Shown piece after piece: positions 44,714 through 53,128 of a stretch of 64,000 bases of DNA. Positions within the stretch are counted from its first letter, which is position 1. Each line of letters begins with the position of its first letter. The notes under the pieces are model-generated. The model ran no database searches, was not told the DNA's origin, and saw only the letters and a program-made list of their open reading frames with translations. Source of the stretch: Subsaxibacter sp. CAU 1640 (GTDB lineage: Bacteria; Bacteroidota; Bacteroidia; Flavobacteriales; Flavobacteriaceae); assembly GCF_023156585.1 (NCBI RefSeq), contig NZ_JALNMI010000006.1:146626-210625 (forward strand), read 5' to 3'. Position numbers and translations under genes: made by a program.

Positions 44714-45310
44714 ATGGAATTGAACAATTTTAAAACGTACTTTTTGGAAAAGTGTGAACTTTCCAGAGATGAAATTGCTCAAATTGACCATTTAATCATT
44801 TCAAAAACAGTTGAAAAAGGCGAGTTTCTTTTAAAAGAAGGAGAAATTTGCAACCACTCTTTTTTTGTTGAAAAAGGGTTGTTACGGTTTTATGCTTTAA
44901 ATGAAGAAGGCAAGGAAAACATTCTGCAATTCGCTACAGAAAATTGGATAGTAAGTGACCGCGGGAGTGCCTATTTTCAGCAACCATCAACTTATTATAT
45001 AGATGCCATAGAGCCCACAACTGTGGTAATGATCAATCAGGATTTCATCAATAAAGTTACGGAGATAAATCCTAATTTCCGCGTCCATAATGAGCGTTTG
45101 TTGCAAAACCACATTCGATCTTTGTATAAGCGAGTGAGTTTATTATTGGGAGCATCGGCCAAAACACGCTATCTCGATTTTATCAAGACTTATCCGGATG
45201 TTACTTTACGAGTTCCGCAATGGATGATTGCATCTTATCTTGGCGTCACTCCAGAAAGTTTGAGCCGAGTTAGAAAAGCACTTGCAAAGGAGAACTTCAA
45301 GCCCTACTAA
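44714..45310 (+). CDS. Crp/Fnr-family transcriptional regulator
   Basis: 198 residues: a cyclic-nucleotide-type beta-barrel (about 20-120; FLLKEGEICNHSFFVEKGLLRFY) and C-terminal helix-turn-helix (VPQWMIASYLGVTPESLSRVRK). There are no Fnr-type Fe-S cysteines (only two Cys in the barrel), so it likely senses a ligand or is ligand-free. Its place just ahead of pirin and OsmC genes suggests it controls a stress set; this is inference. Confidence 0.88.
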   Translation: MELNNFKTYFLEKCELSRDEIAQIDHLIISKTVEKGEFLLKEGEICNHSFFVEKGLLRFYALNEEGKENILQFATENWIVSDRGSAYFQQPSTYYIDAIEPTTVVMINQDFINKVTEINPNFRVHNERLLQNHIRSLYKRVSLLLGASAKTRYLDFIKTYPDVTLRVPQWMIASYLGVTPESLSRVRKALAKENFKPY

Positions 45311-45380
45311 TTACATTTCTTTCTTACCATACATCAATGCATATCTTCTGTTGTTGAGGTAATTTTACATTGTATAAAAG

Positions 45381-45387
45381 AAAGGAG
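45381..45387 (+). promoter_or_regulatory. Strong Shine-Dalgarno (AAAGGAG), unusual here
   Basis: AAAGGAG ends six bases before the ATG at 45394. Most genes in this window lack such a site. It settles the start at 45394 rather than the frame's first codon at 45370. Confidence 0.6.
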
Positions 45388-45393
45388 TACAGC

Positions 45394-45744
45394 ATGAAAC
45401 ATTTTAAAGCATTAATCATTTCAAACCAAAGCATCTCTGCCAAAATCCTGAATTGGAAATTGGACAAAGTTGAAACCGTAGAGGGAGCTTTGACCATACT
45501 TCAACAACAGGATTATCGAATCGTTGCAATAGACAACTCTTTCGATGAGACCGATAAACAAAAGTTGAAAACCATTGCAAAACTTTTCAACAAAGAAGTG
45601 ATAATAGCAACATTTTCGACCAATGAAGACCTCAAGACGAATATAAGTAGAGCTTATCGCAATCAAAGAGCCGTTTCTTTAAAGAATAAATTTTTGGATA
45701 ACGCTTTTGAAATTGAATTGGCTTGTAAACTTAACATGAATTAA
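45394..45744 (+). CDS. Small receiver-like protein (degenerate)
   Basis: 116 residues from the ATG with a Shine-Dalgarno. The alternation of strands and helices is that of a CheY-like receiver: strand 1 FKALIISN, strand 3 YRIVAIDNS with an Asp (Asp47) at the phosphorylation position, strand 4 EVIIATFST. The acidic pair after strand 1 is lost (Ser-Asn) and no clear Lys follows strand 4, so phosphorylation is doubtful. Family uncertain. It sits between Crp/Fnr and pirin and may be a regulatory adaptor. Confidence 0.55.
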   Translation: MKHFKALIISNQSISAKILNWKLDKVETVEGALTILQQQDYRIVAIDNSFDETDKQKLKTIAKLFNKEVIIATFSTNEDLKTNISRAYRNQRAVSLKNKFLDNAFEIELACKLNMN

Positions 45745-45769
45745 AAATCAAATTAGAAAGGACACAAAA

Positions 45770-46642
45770 ATGAAAACAAGAAGCATAGAAAAAGTAACAA
45801 AACCTGGCGTTCCACATTTTGTGGGTGATGGTTTTAGAGTTCATAACTTTATACCAGGAACGTCCACAATGAAACGTATGGACCCATTTATCATGCTAGA
45901 TTACAATAGTAAATACACGTTTCCACCAACAGATAAACCTAAAGGTGTTGGTGTGCATCCTCACAGAGGTTTCGAAACGGTTACAATCGCGTACAAAGGT
46001 CGAGTGGAGCATGGTGATAGTTCTGGTGGTGGAGGTATCATTGGTGAAGGTGATGTACAGTGGATGACTGCAGCTAGTGGAGTACTGCACAAAGAATTTC
46101 ATGAAACCGAATGGAGTAAAAAAGGTGGAGAATTCCAAATGGTGCAACTTTGGGTGAATTTACCAGCTAAAGATAAAATGAGTCCACCAAAATATCAGGC
46201 CATCTCTAATTCAGAAATGAAACGTGTTGGATTGCCGAATGGTGATGGCGAAGTAGAAGTTATTGCGGGAGATTACAAGGGCAATAAAGGCCCTGCATCA
46301 ACTTTTTCACCTCTGAATATGTTCAATGTAAGGTTGAAAAAAGGCGTAAAGACCGAATTGTCGTTTCCTTCAAATTACACCACAGCGTTGTTGATGGTGG
46401 AAGGCGACGCAAAAATAAATGACAATACTGAAGCACCACAAGATCACTTTGTGATGTTCAGTAACGATGGTGAAAGCTTTACTATTGAAGCTGAAAATGA
46501 TGCCGTAATTTTGGTGTTAAGCGGTGAACCTTTGAATGAACCAATTGCAGCCCATGGTCCTTTTGTGATGAACACCCATGAAGAATTGATTGAAGCGTTT
46601 CAGGATTTCAACACGGGCAAATTCGGATATTTGGAAGATTAA
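45770..46642 (+). CDS. Pirin-family protein (first copy)
   Basis: 290 residues, bicupin. Metal ligands: His63 and His65 in GVHPHRGFETVTI, His107 and Glu109 in SGVLHKEFHE. Pirins are iron-binding and some are quercetinases or redox-sensing regulators. A Shine-Dalgarno-like AAAGGA precedes the ATG. A second, distant copy lies 390 bases downstream. Confidence 0.93.
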   Translation: MKTRSIEKVTKPGVPHFVGDGFRVHNFIPGTSTMKRMDPFIMLDYNSKYTFPPTDKPKGVGVHPHRGFETVTIAYKGRVEHGDSSGGGGIIGEGDVQWMTAASGVLHKEFHETEWSKKGGEFQMVQLWVNLPAKDKMSPPKYQAISNSEMKRVGLPNGDGEVEVIAGDYKGNKGPASTFSPLNMFNVRLKKGVKTELSFPSNYTTALLMVEGDAKINDNTEAPQDHFVMFSNDGESFTIEAENDAVILVLSGEPLNEPIAAHGPFVMNTHEELIEAFQDFNTGKFGYLED

Positions 46643-46656
46643 ATTGTTAACAAAAG

Positions 46657-46687
46657 AAGGCAGCTCAAAAACGGGTTGCTTTTTTTT
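46657..46687 (+). terminator. Weak hairpin between first pirin and GNAT genes
   Basis: GCAGCTC (46660-46666) with GGGTTGC (46673-46679), two G-U pairs, then eight to nine T. It may thin transcription into the downstream genes. Confidence 0.45.
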
Positions 46688-46702
46688 ATATATTTAAGGA
46701 AA

Positions 46703-47020
46703 ATGAAAGACGAATTTATAACTGTACCATTGATTAAGAATGAAACCAAAAAGCGTTTCGAAATAGAAATCGATGGACATATTGCTTTTATTGACTATAA
46801 AGATTATGGTAGCCAAATCGCTTTGGTGCATACCGAAGTTCCAGAACTATTAGGAGGTCGAGGTGTGGCAGCAGCTTTAGTTGAAAAAACCTTTAACTAT
46901 ATAAAAGAAAAGAATCAATTGCTCTTGCCATTTTGTCCTTATGTGTTTGCTTATCTCAAAAAACATTCGGAATGGAAATATATGGTAAGCAAAAAATTTA
47001 ACGGTTACGACCAACTTTAA
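46703..47020 (+). CDS. GNAT-type N-acetyltransferase, small
   Basis: 105 residues from the ATG at 46703; the frame continues upstream but only through the terminator T-run. Pattern of the YjdJ-like mini-GNAT: RFEIEIDGHIAFIDYKDYGS, VHTEVPELLGGRGVAAALVEKTFNYIKEK, PFCPYVFAYLKKH. It acetylates an unknown amine. It sits 13 bases ahead of the second pirin. Confidence 0.85.
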   Translation: MKDEFITVPLIKNETKKRFEIEIDGHIAFIDYKDYGSQIALVHTEVPELLGGRGVAAALVEKTFNYIKEKNQLLLPFCPYVFAYLKKHSEWKYMVSKKFNGYDQL

Positions 47021-47033
47021 ATCACCAAAATCT

Positions 47034-47921
47034 ATGTCGAATACTAAATTAATTATTGAAGAACGCGCCGCCAATATCGGCAATTTTATGGTGGGTAGAC
47101 TGTTACCATTCCGTCAAAAACGCATGGTTGGGCCTTTTATTTTTATAGATCACATTGGACCAGTTTGCATGAGTGATGAAGAAAATATGGATATTGCCAT
47201 GCATCCACATATTGGTTTGTCAACCTTAACTTTTTTATTTGAGGGTGCTGTGTTCCACCGAGATAGTTTGGGGACTGCCGTTGAAATTGAACCAGGAGCG
47301 GTCAATTGGATGACAGCTGGAAAAGGTGTTGTTCATACCGAACGCACTCCAGAACGTTTACGACATTCAAAAAAAATGCTTCATGGTCTGCAAATTTGGG
47401 TAGCCTTGCCAAAAGCAGATGAACAATGTGCACCGTCATTTACACACGTGGCTGCTTCGGAAATTCCTAGTTGGGAAGACGATGCTGTTCAGTATAAACT
47501 CATAGCAGGCAAGGCGTTTGGCAAGGAGTCACCTGTACCTGTTTACAGCGAACTGTATTTTATCGAAATCAAATCCAGCGAAACCAAGACTATTTCCATT
47601 GGCGAACAGTTGTTCGGGGAAAGTGCGCTTTATATTTTGGATGGAAGCATTAAAAGTGATGGTCATAGTTATGGTTCGAAACAGCTTTTGGTTGCGAAAG
47701 ATGCGACGCTTTGTGAGTTTGAAATACAGGAGAATTCGACGGTTTATATTTTTGGGGGCGAAGCTTTCCGGGAAGAACGCTTCATCGAATGGAATTTCGT
47801 TGCATCTGATAAGGCATTGATTGAGAAAGCCAAAAGGGATTGGAAAGACCAGAAATTTCCAGACGTCCCTACCGAAACAGTTCGTATTCCTTTGCCCGAA
47901 CCGAAACGCTTCGGAGCTTGA
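47034..47921 (+). CDS. Pirin-family protein (second copy)
   Basis: 295 residues. Ligands His57 and His59 (MHPHIGLSTLTFL), His101 and Glu103 (VVHTERTPE). Quite different in sequence from the first pirin, so an old duplication or separate acquisition. Followed 30 bases later by OsmC. Confidence 0.93.
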   Translation: MSNTKLIIEERAANIGNFMVGRLLPFRQKRMVGPFIFIDHIGPVCMSDEENMDIAMHPHIGLSTLTFLFEGAVFHRDSLGTAVEIEPGAVNWMTAGKGVVHTERTPERLRHSKKMLHGLQIWVALPKADEQCAPSFTHVAASEIPSWEDDAVQYKLIAGKAFGKESPVPVYSELYFIEIKSSETKTISIGEQLFGESALYILDGSIKSDGHSYGSKQLLVAKDATLCEFEIQENSTVYIFGGEAFREERFIEWNFVASDKALIEKAKRDWKDQKFPDVPTETVRIPLPEPKRFGA

Positions 47922-47951
47922 TATTCAAAATAAAACCACTAAAATTCTATT

Positions 47952-48353
47952 ATGAAAACCGTATCCGCTACTATAGGCATTCAATTGTATAAAACTGAAA
48001 TTCAGGCAAAAAACCATATCATTACGGCAGATGAACCTGAAAGTGTTGGAGGGCAAAATCTAGGCTTTACACCCACAGAATTATTGGAATCTTCCTTGGC
48101 GGCATGTTCTGCGATGACCATACGAATGTATGCTGACAGAAAAGGGTGGGGTTTACAAAAAGTCATTGTGGACGTTGGATTTAAGCGTAACTTAAGTACA
48201 CAAACTGTCACTTTTAGGAAAGAGATTGAATTAATTGGTAATCTGGATAGTGAACAACGACAAAGACTTTTGGAAATGGGTGCCAATTGTCCCATTGAAA
48301 AAATGCTAAAAGGCGAAATAAAGATAGAGTCACAATTAAAAATAGAGCCATGA
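47952..48353 (+). CDS. OsmC-family peroxidase-like protein
   Basis: 133 residues. Cys52 in LAACSAMTIR and Cys113 in GANCPIEKML are the two family cysteines that reduce organic hydroperoxides. Stop overlaps the next start by four bases (ATGA). Confidence 0.92.
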   Translation: MKTVSATIGIQLYKTEIQAKNHIITADEPESVGGQNLGFTPTELLESSLAACSAMTIRMYADRKGWGLQKVIVDVGFKRNLSTQTVTFRKEIELIGNLDSEQRQRLLEMGANCPIEKMLKGEIKIESQLKIEP

Positions 48354-48652
48354 GAGATTTTGAAACTTTAAGTCAGGCGATGAATGTACTTCGAGAGGAA
48401 GGATATGTTGAAGACTTCAATTTAAAGCAAAACTGTATTGAATGTCGCAACGGGGAATTCAAAGTGTTCCATAGTGAGTTTGAAATCGATGAGTACTTTC
48501 GATTTGAAGGCATGAGCGATCCAGACGATAATAGCATTCTATATGCTATTTCATCAGATAAATATGGTTTAAAGGGACAATTGGTAAATGGTTATGGCAT
48601 TTATTCGGATGACATAACAGACGAAATGTTAGATAAACTTAAAATGGGTTAG
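48350..48652 (+). CDS. Small conserved acidic protein
   Basis: 100 residues, rich in Asp/Glu. The pattern LREEGYVEDFNLKQNCIECRNGEF and EFEIDEYFRFEGMSDPDDNSILYAISSD is shared by small Bacteroidota proteins often (and probably wrongly) called phosphoribosylpyrophosphate synthetase. Function unknown. Coupled to osmC by a four-base overlap. Confidence 0.7.
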   Translation: MRDFETLSQAMNVLREEGYVEDFNLKQNCIECRNGEFKVFHSEFEIDEYFRFEGMSDPDDNSILYAISSDKYGLKGQLVNGYGIYSDDITDEMLDKLKMG

Positions 48653-48883
48653 TTCCTAAAGGAAATCATCAGGAATAAATAGTTAAATATTTCGAACTTA
48701 TTTTAAAATTAAAGCCTGTGTAGTGTTTTATTCTTTTCTGCAGTTTATTGAAGATGTTGAAATTCGATAAAATCAAATTTAAGGCACTTTTTAGACGATT
48801 TAAGACACTTTCGAGTAATTAACAAATGTTGATAATTTTGATCTATAATTGATAAAAAACTTTCAAAAAGCTTCATTGTTTTG

Positions 48884-48891
48884 TATCTTTG
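48884..48891 (+). promoter_or_regulatory. -7 element (TATCTTTG) for gyrB
   Basis: A full TAnnTTTG match 70 bases before the gyrB ATG, so transcription should start about 48897 and include the hairpin in the leader. Confidence 0.62.
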
Positions 48892-48906
48892 TAGGTATCC
48901 TAAAAT

Positions 48907-48930
48907 AATGCCGATACAGGCATTTTTTTT
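48907..48930 (+). terminator. Terminator-like hairpin in the gyrB leader
   Basis: AATGCC (48907-48912), loop GATACA, GGCATT (48919-48924), T run to 48930. It follows the promoter by only about 15 bases, so it is either an attenuator for gyrB or the end of a short RNA. Confidence 0.6.
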
Positions 48931-48961
48931 ATGAACTCAAATCAAGATTAATTTAAATTTT

Positions 48962-50911
48962 ATGAGCGAAGCAAAAGAAGAGTTTAACAAGCATAATTAT
49001 TCGGCAGATAGTATTCAGGCCTTGGAAGGAATGGAGCACGTACGTATGCGTCCTTCAATGTATATTGGTGATGTTGGTACAAGAGGTCTTCACCATTTAG
49101 TATATGAGGTTGTTGACAATTCTATCGATGAGGCGTTGGCAGGTCACTGTAACAACATTACAGTTATCATCAACGAGGACAATTCCATCACAACAGAAGA
49201 TGATGGTCGTGGTATTCCAGTTGATATACATAAAAAGGAAGGTGTGTCTGCCCTTCAGGTTGTAATGACTAAAATAGGTGCTGGTGGTAAATTCGACAAA
49301 GATTCTTATAAGGTTTCTGGGGGTTTGCACGGTGTGGGTGTGAGTTGTGTGAATGCATTGTCAGACCATTTAAAAGCCACTGTTTATAGAGACGGTAAAA
49401 TTTGGGAGCAAGAATACGAGCGTGGAAAAGCGCTTTATCCAGTTAGGCAAGTTGGAGATACTGAAAAAAGAGGTACGACTGTTACTTTTAAGCCAGACCC
49501 AACCATATTTACGCAAACTACAGAATACAGTTATGATACATTGGCCAGTAGATTGCGCGAATTGGCGTATTTGAATAAGGGCATCACAATTCATTTGGTG
49601 GATAAGCGTCATAAAGATGAAAAAGGTGAATATGAGAGTGATACCTTTTACAGCGAGGAAGGTTTGAAAGAATTCATCAAGTTTTTGGATGGAAACAGAG
49701 AGCCTTTGATGAAAGATGTCATTGCATTTGAAGGAGAGAAAAATGGCGTACCTGTTGAGGTAGCAATGGTTTACAATACATCGTATGCTGAAAATCTTCA
49801 TTCTTACGTCAATAATATCAATACACACGAAGGAGGAACGCACTTATCTGGTTTCCGCAGAGGTTTGACAATGACCTTAAAGAAATATGCCGATGAGTCA
49901 GGATTATTGAAAAATGTAAAATTCGAAATAGCTGGTGATGATTTCCGTGAAGGTTTAACGGCGATCATTTCAGTTAAAGTTGCCGAACCACAATTCGAAG
50001 GGCAGACCAAAACTAAATTGGGTAACAGAGAGGTTTCTGCGTCTGTAAGTCAGGCCGTTTCGGAAATGTTGACTGACTATTTGGAAGAACATCCAGATGA
50101 CGCAAAAACGATTGTTCAAAAGGTAATGTTGGCTGCTCAAGCGCGCCACGCAGCACAAAAAGCTCGTGAGATGGTTCAAAGAAAAACCGTTATGAGTATC
50201 GGAGGTTTGCCGGGGAAATTAAGCGATTGCTCTGAACAGGATCCTTCAAAATGTGAAGTGTTTTTGGTTGAGGGAGATTCGGCAGGTGGAACTGCAAAAG
50301 CTGGAAGAGATAGGAATTTCCAGGCGATTCTTCCGTTACGAGGTAAGATTTTGAATGTTGAAAAAGCAATGACTCATAAGGTTTTTGAAAATGAAGAGAT
50401 TAAAAACATTTTTACAGCGTTGGGTGTTACCATTGGAACAGAAGAAGACAGCAAAGCCTTGAATCTATCAAAATTGAGATATCACAAAGTAGTTATTATG
50501 TGTGATGCCGATATTGATGGTAGCCACATTGCTACATTGATTTTGACCTTCTTCTTCAGATATATGAAAGAATTGATTGAAAATGGTCATATCTACATTG
50601 CAACTCCTCCTTTATATTTGGTTAAAAAAGGAAACAAAAAGCAATATGCTTGGTCAGATAAAGAGCGCGATGCCATTGCTGAAGAATTTGGTGGAAGCGT
50701 CAATATTCAGCGATACAAAGGTCTTGGTGAGATGAATGCCGAGCAACTTTGGGACACAACCATGGATCCTGAATTTAGAACTTTAAGGCAGGTTCAAATT
50801 GATAATGGTAGTGAAGCGGATAGAATCTTCTCAATGTTGATGGGTGATGAGGTGCCACCTCGTCGAGAGTTTATCGAGAAAAATGCGGTTTACGCCAATA
50901 TCGACGCATAA
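48962..50911 (+). CDS. gyrB: DNA gyrase subunit B
   Basis: 649 residues. GHKL ATPase motifs (VVDNSIDEALAGH, DDGRGIPV, GLHGVGVSCVNALS), transducer domain, and TOPRIM EGDSAGG (437-443) with DADIDGSHI. The C-terminus RYKGLGEMNAEQLW ... ENAVYANIDA-like end is typical. It supplies ATP-driven negative supercoiling with GyrA, which is not in the window. Confidence 0.98.
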   Translation: MSEAKEEFNKHNYSADSIQALEGMEHVRMRPSMYIGDVGTRGLHHLVYEVVDNSIDEALAGHCNNITVIINEDNSITTEDDGRGIPVDIHKKEGVSALQVVMTKIGAGGKFDKDSYKVSGGLHGVGVSCVNALSDHLKATVYRDGKIWEQEYERGKALYPVRQVGDTEKRGTTVTFKPDPTIFTQTTEYSYDTLASRLRELAYLNKGITIHLVDKRHKDEKGEYESDTFYSEEGLKEFIKFLDGNREPLMKDVIAFEGEKNGVPVEVAMVYNTSYAENLHSYVNNINTHEGGTHLSGFRRGLTMTLKKYADESGLLKNVKFEIAGDDFREGLTAIISVKVAEPQFEGQTKTKLGNREVSASVSQAVSEMLTDYLEEHPDDAKTIVQKVMLAAQARHAAQKAREMVQRKTVMSIGGLPGKLSDCSEQDPSKCEVFLVEGDSAGGTAKAGRDRNFQAILPLRGKILNVEKAMTHKVFENEEIKNIFTALGVTIGTEEDSKALNLSKLRYHKVVIMCDADIDGSHIATLILTFFFRYMKELIENGHIYIATPPLYLVKKGNKKQYAWSDKERDAIAEEFGGSVNIQRYKGLGEMNAEQLWDTTMDPEFRTLRQVQIDNGSEADRIFSMLMGDEVPPRREFIEKNAVYANIDA

Positions 50912-50929
50912 AATAAAACTAGCTTAAAT

Positions 50930-50965
50930 AAAAAACACCTTCAAAGACTATTGTAGGTGTTTTTT
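50930..50965 (+). terminator. Intrinsic terminator after gyrB
   Basis: AAAAAACACCT (50930-50940) and AGGTGTTTTTT (50955-50965). Confidence 0.9.
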
Positions 50966-50997
50966 CGTTAATATTAAAACCTACAAAAAATATAAAA

Positions 50998-52011
50998 ATG
51001 AAAAAAGTACTTCTCTTAATAGGCTTTTCAATTGCTGTATCAACTTTAAAAGCACAAGAAAACATCAACGATTTATTGACGGCAGGTATCAACGATGCAA
51101 AACGCTTCAGCACTGATTATTTGGCTCCAGGCTCTGAAGGTTTGGCTTTTGGAATCAATAACGGATGGTTTAATAACGCAAAAGCTCCAAAAAAATATGG
51201 ATTCGAAATTTCTCTCGTAGGGAACGTCTCATTTATAAAAGACGAGAAAAAATCGTTTCAAATGAATGTTGCAGATTATGAAAATATCAGATTTGAAGAC
51301 AACAGCTCTTCGAAAATGGTGGCAACTGCCCTCGGACATAACGACCCAGATATTACTATTTTCATCACTTATGATGATCCATTGTTTGGAAATCAGGAAG
51401 TGCCTTTAACATTGCCCACAGGAATTGGTTCAGAGAACATTGATTTAATTCCAACCGCATTTCTACAAGCTAGTTTTTCGCCTTTTAATGGTACACAGTT
51501 GAAAGCAAGATTTTTTCCAAAAGTTGACACAGATGATGTTAAAGTAGGATTTTATGGACTTGGGATTCAACAGGAATTTACATCTTGGTTGCCAGCGGAT
51601 AAGGTGTTCCCAGTTGCAATTTCTGGATTGGTCGCATATACGCACTTAAATGGAAGCTACAATTTTACTGATGGTGAATATGTTGAGGGAGAGAATCAAC
51701 AAATCGATACGGAAATTAATACAATGTTATTCGAATTGATGGTTGGAACAAAATTACCTGTCATTAACTTTTATGGCGGATTGGGTTATATGACAGGAAA
51801 ATCCAAAACGGATCTTTTGGGAACTTATCGTATTACAGATGGTTTGTTGTTCTCGCAAGATATCGTTGATCCATTTTCGGTAGAACAAGATGTTTCTGGT
51901 GTGCGTGGTACAGTTGGAGCCAATCTTAAATTGGGCTTTTTCAGTTTAAATGCTGATTATACACTTGCTGAATTCGATAGTGCTTCTGTTGGCCTGAATT
52001 TTTCATTCTAG
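50998..52011 (+). CDS. DUF6588-like outer-membrane beta-barrel protein
   Basis: 337 residues. Signal peptide to about TLKA (18). NDLLTAGINDAKRFSTDYLAPGSEGLAFGINNGWFNNA is the family opening; alternating hydrophobic strands and a C-terminal aromatic FSF end match an outer-membrane barrel. Function unknown; widespread in Flavobacteriia. It stands alone between gyrB and mdh. Confidence 0.75.
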   Translation: MKKVLLLIGFSIAVSTLKAQENINDLLTAGINDAKRFSTDYLAPGSEGLAFGINNGWFNNAKAPKKYGFEISLVGNVSFIKDEKKSFQMNVADYENIRFEDNSSSKMVATALGHNDPDITIFITYDDPLFGNQEVPLTLPTGIGSENIDLIPTAFLQASFSPFNGTQLKARFFPKVDTDDVKVGFYGLGIQQEFTSWLPADKVFPVAISGLVAYTHLNGSYNFTDGEYVEGENQQIDTEINTMLFELMVGTKLPVINFYGGLGYMTGKSKTDLLGTYRITDGLLFSQDIVDPFSVEQDVSGVRGTVGANLKLGFFSLNADYTLAEFDSASVGLNFSF

Positions 52012-52050
52012 ATTTAAGACAATCTTAAATAATTTATGGTTTAAAAATGT

Positions 52051-52058
52051 TAAATTTG
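52051..52058 (+). promoter_or_regulatory. -7 element (TAAATTTG) for mdh
   Basis: TAAATTTG lies 36 bases before the ATG at 52095 and is part of an imperfect palindrome TTAAAT...TTGCGCAA...ATTTAA. Confidence 0.5.
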
Positions 52059-52094
52059 CGCAACATTTAATCTTAACATTTTAAACATAAACTT

Positions 52095-53015
52095 ATGAAA
52101 GTTACAGTAGTTGGAGCAGGAGCCGTTGGTGCTAGTTGCGCAGAATACATCGCCATTAAAGATTTTGCAAGCGAAGTTGTATTGTTGGATATCAAAGAAG
52201 GTTTTGCCGAAGGTAAAGCAATGGATTTGATGCAAACAGCTTCTCTCAACGGTTTTGATACCAAAATTACAGGTGTTACCAACGATTATTCTAAAACTGC
52301 TGATAGCGATATCTGTGTCATTACTTCTGGAATTCCTCGTAAGCCTGGAATGACTCGCGAAGAATTGATAGGCATCAATGCTGGGATTGTAAAAACAGTT
52401 TCTTCAAGTTTAATCGAGCATTCTCCAAATACCATCATCATTGTTGTGAGTAATCCAATGGATACGATGACTTATTTGGTTCACAAATCAACAGATTTAC
52501 CAAAAAATAGAATCATCGGAATGGGAGGAGCATTAGATTCAGCTCGTTTCAAATACAGATTGGCTGAAGCATTGGAAGCTCCAATCAGTGACGTAGACGG
52601 AATGGTGATAGGTGGTCACAGTGATACAGGGATGATTCCTTTGACACGATTGGCAACAAGAAACAGCGTTCTGGCATCGGCATTTTTATCTGAAGAAAGA
52701 TTGAATCAGGTTTTGGAAGATACTAAAGTTGGTGGTGCAACCTTGACTAAATTATTAGGTACTTCGGCTTGGTATGCTCCAGGTGCAGCAGTAAGCGCAT
52801 TGGTGCAAGCTATCGCTTGCGACCAGAAAAAAATGTTCCCTTGTTCTGCAATGTTGGAAGGTGAATATGGAATGAGCGATATTTGTATTGGTGTACCAGT
52901 AATTTTGGGAAGAAATGGAATTGAAAAAATCGTTGAAATAGAATTGAATGATGCCGAGAAAGCGAGTATGGCAGAAAGTGCTGAAGGCGTTAGAAATGTG
53001 AATGATTTGTTGTAA
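52095..53015 (+). CDS. mdh: Malate dehydrogenase
   Basis: 306 residues. NAD motif VVGAGAVGASCAEYIA, ITSGIPRKPGMTR with the active-site loop Arg, and catalytic His in GGHSDTGMIPL. LDH-like MDH class used in the TCA cycle by Bacteroidota. Interconverts malate and oxaloacetate. Followed by a terminator at 53041. Confidence 0.96.
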   Translation: MKVTVVGAGAVGASCAEYIAIKDFASEVVLLDIKEGFAEGKAMDLMQTASLNGFDTKITGVTNDYSKTADSDICVITSGIPRKPGMTREELIGINAGIVKTVSSSLIEHSPNTIIIVVSNPMDTMTYLVHKSTDLPKNRIIGMGGALDSARFKYRLAEALEAPISDVDGMVIGGHSDTGMIPLTRLATRNSVLASAFLSEERLNQVLEDTKVGGATLTKLLGTSAWYAPGAAVSALVQAIACDQKKMFPCSAMLEGEYGMSDICIGVPVILGRNGIEKIVEIELNDAEKASMAESAEGVRNVNDLL

Positions 53016-53040
53016 AAGCAAGATAAACTTATAATAATTA

Positions 53041-53085
53041 AAAGTGCCTAAAGTCGATGATGTTCTCATTGAATTTAGGCATTTT
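53041..53085 (+). terminator. Intrinsic terminator after mdh
   Basis: AAAGTGCCTAAA (53041-53052) pairs with TTTAGGCATTTT (53074-53085). Confidence 0.75.
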
Positions 53086-53116
53086 AATTTCTTGTAATGT
53101 ATAACTCAAAAAATAG

Positions 53117-53124
53117 TATATTTG
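53117..53124 (+). promoter_or_regulatory. -7 element (TATATTTG) with -33 TTG for the SecD-P1-like gene
   Basis: TATATTTG is four bases from the ATG at 53129, giving a leaderless mRNA; a TTG at 53092-53094 lies 22 bases upstream, a fitting -33. Confidence 0.6.
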
Positions 53125-53128
53125 GCGC

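Larger units (their letters stand above)
48653..48961. promoter_or_regulatory. gyrB upstream region (309 bp)
   Basis: In order: a 14-base direct repeat ATTTAAG(G/A)CACTTT at 48777-48790 and 48798-48811, copies 21 bp apart; a -7 element TATCTTTG at 48884-48891; a terminator-like hairpin at 48907-48930; and a six-codon frame (48931-48951) 10 bases before gyrB. No other gene is seen. Confidence 0.6.

Noticed and set aside
48350..48652. Phosphoribosylpyrophosphate synthetase
   Set aside because: 100 residues with no PRPP-synthetase motif; the name circulates for such proteins but is not supported here.
48931..48951. Six-codon frame (MNSNQD) in the gyrB leader as a regulatory peptide
   Set aside because: Too short to judge and no codon bias; kept only as part of the gyrB leader note.
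48653..48961. Chromosome origin next to gyrB
   Set aside because: No dnaA, dnaN, recF or DnaA-box cluster is seen; in Bacteroidota gyrB need not be near the origin.
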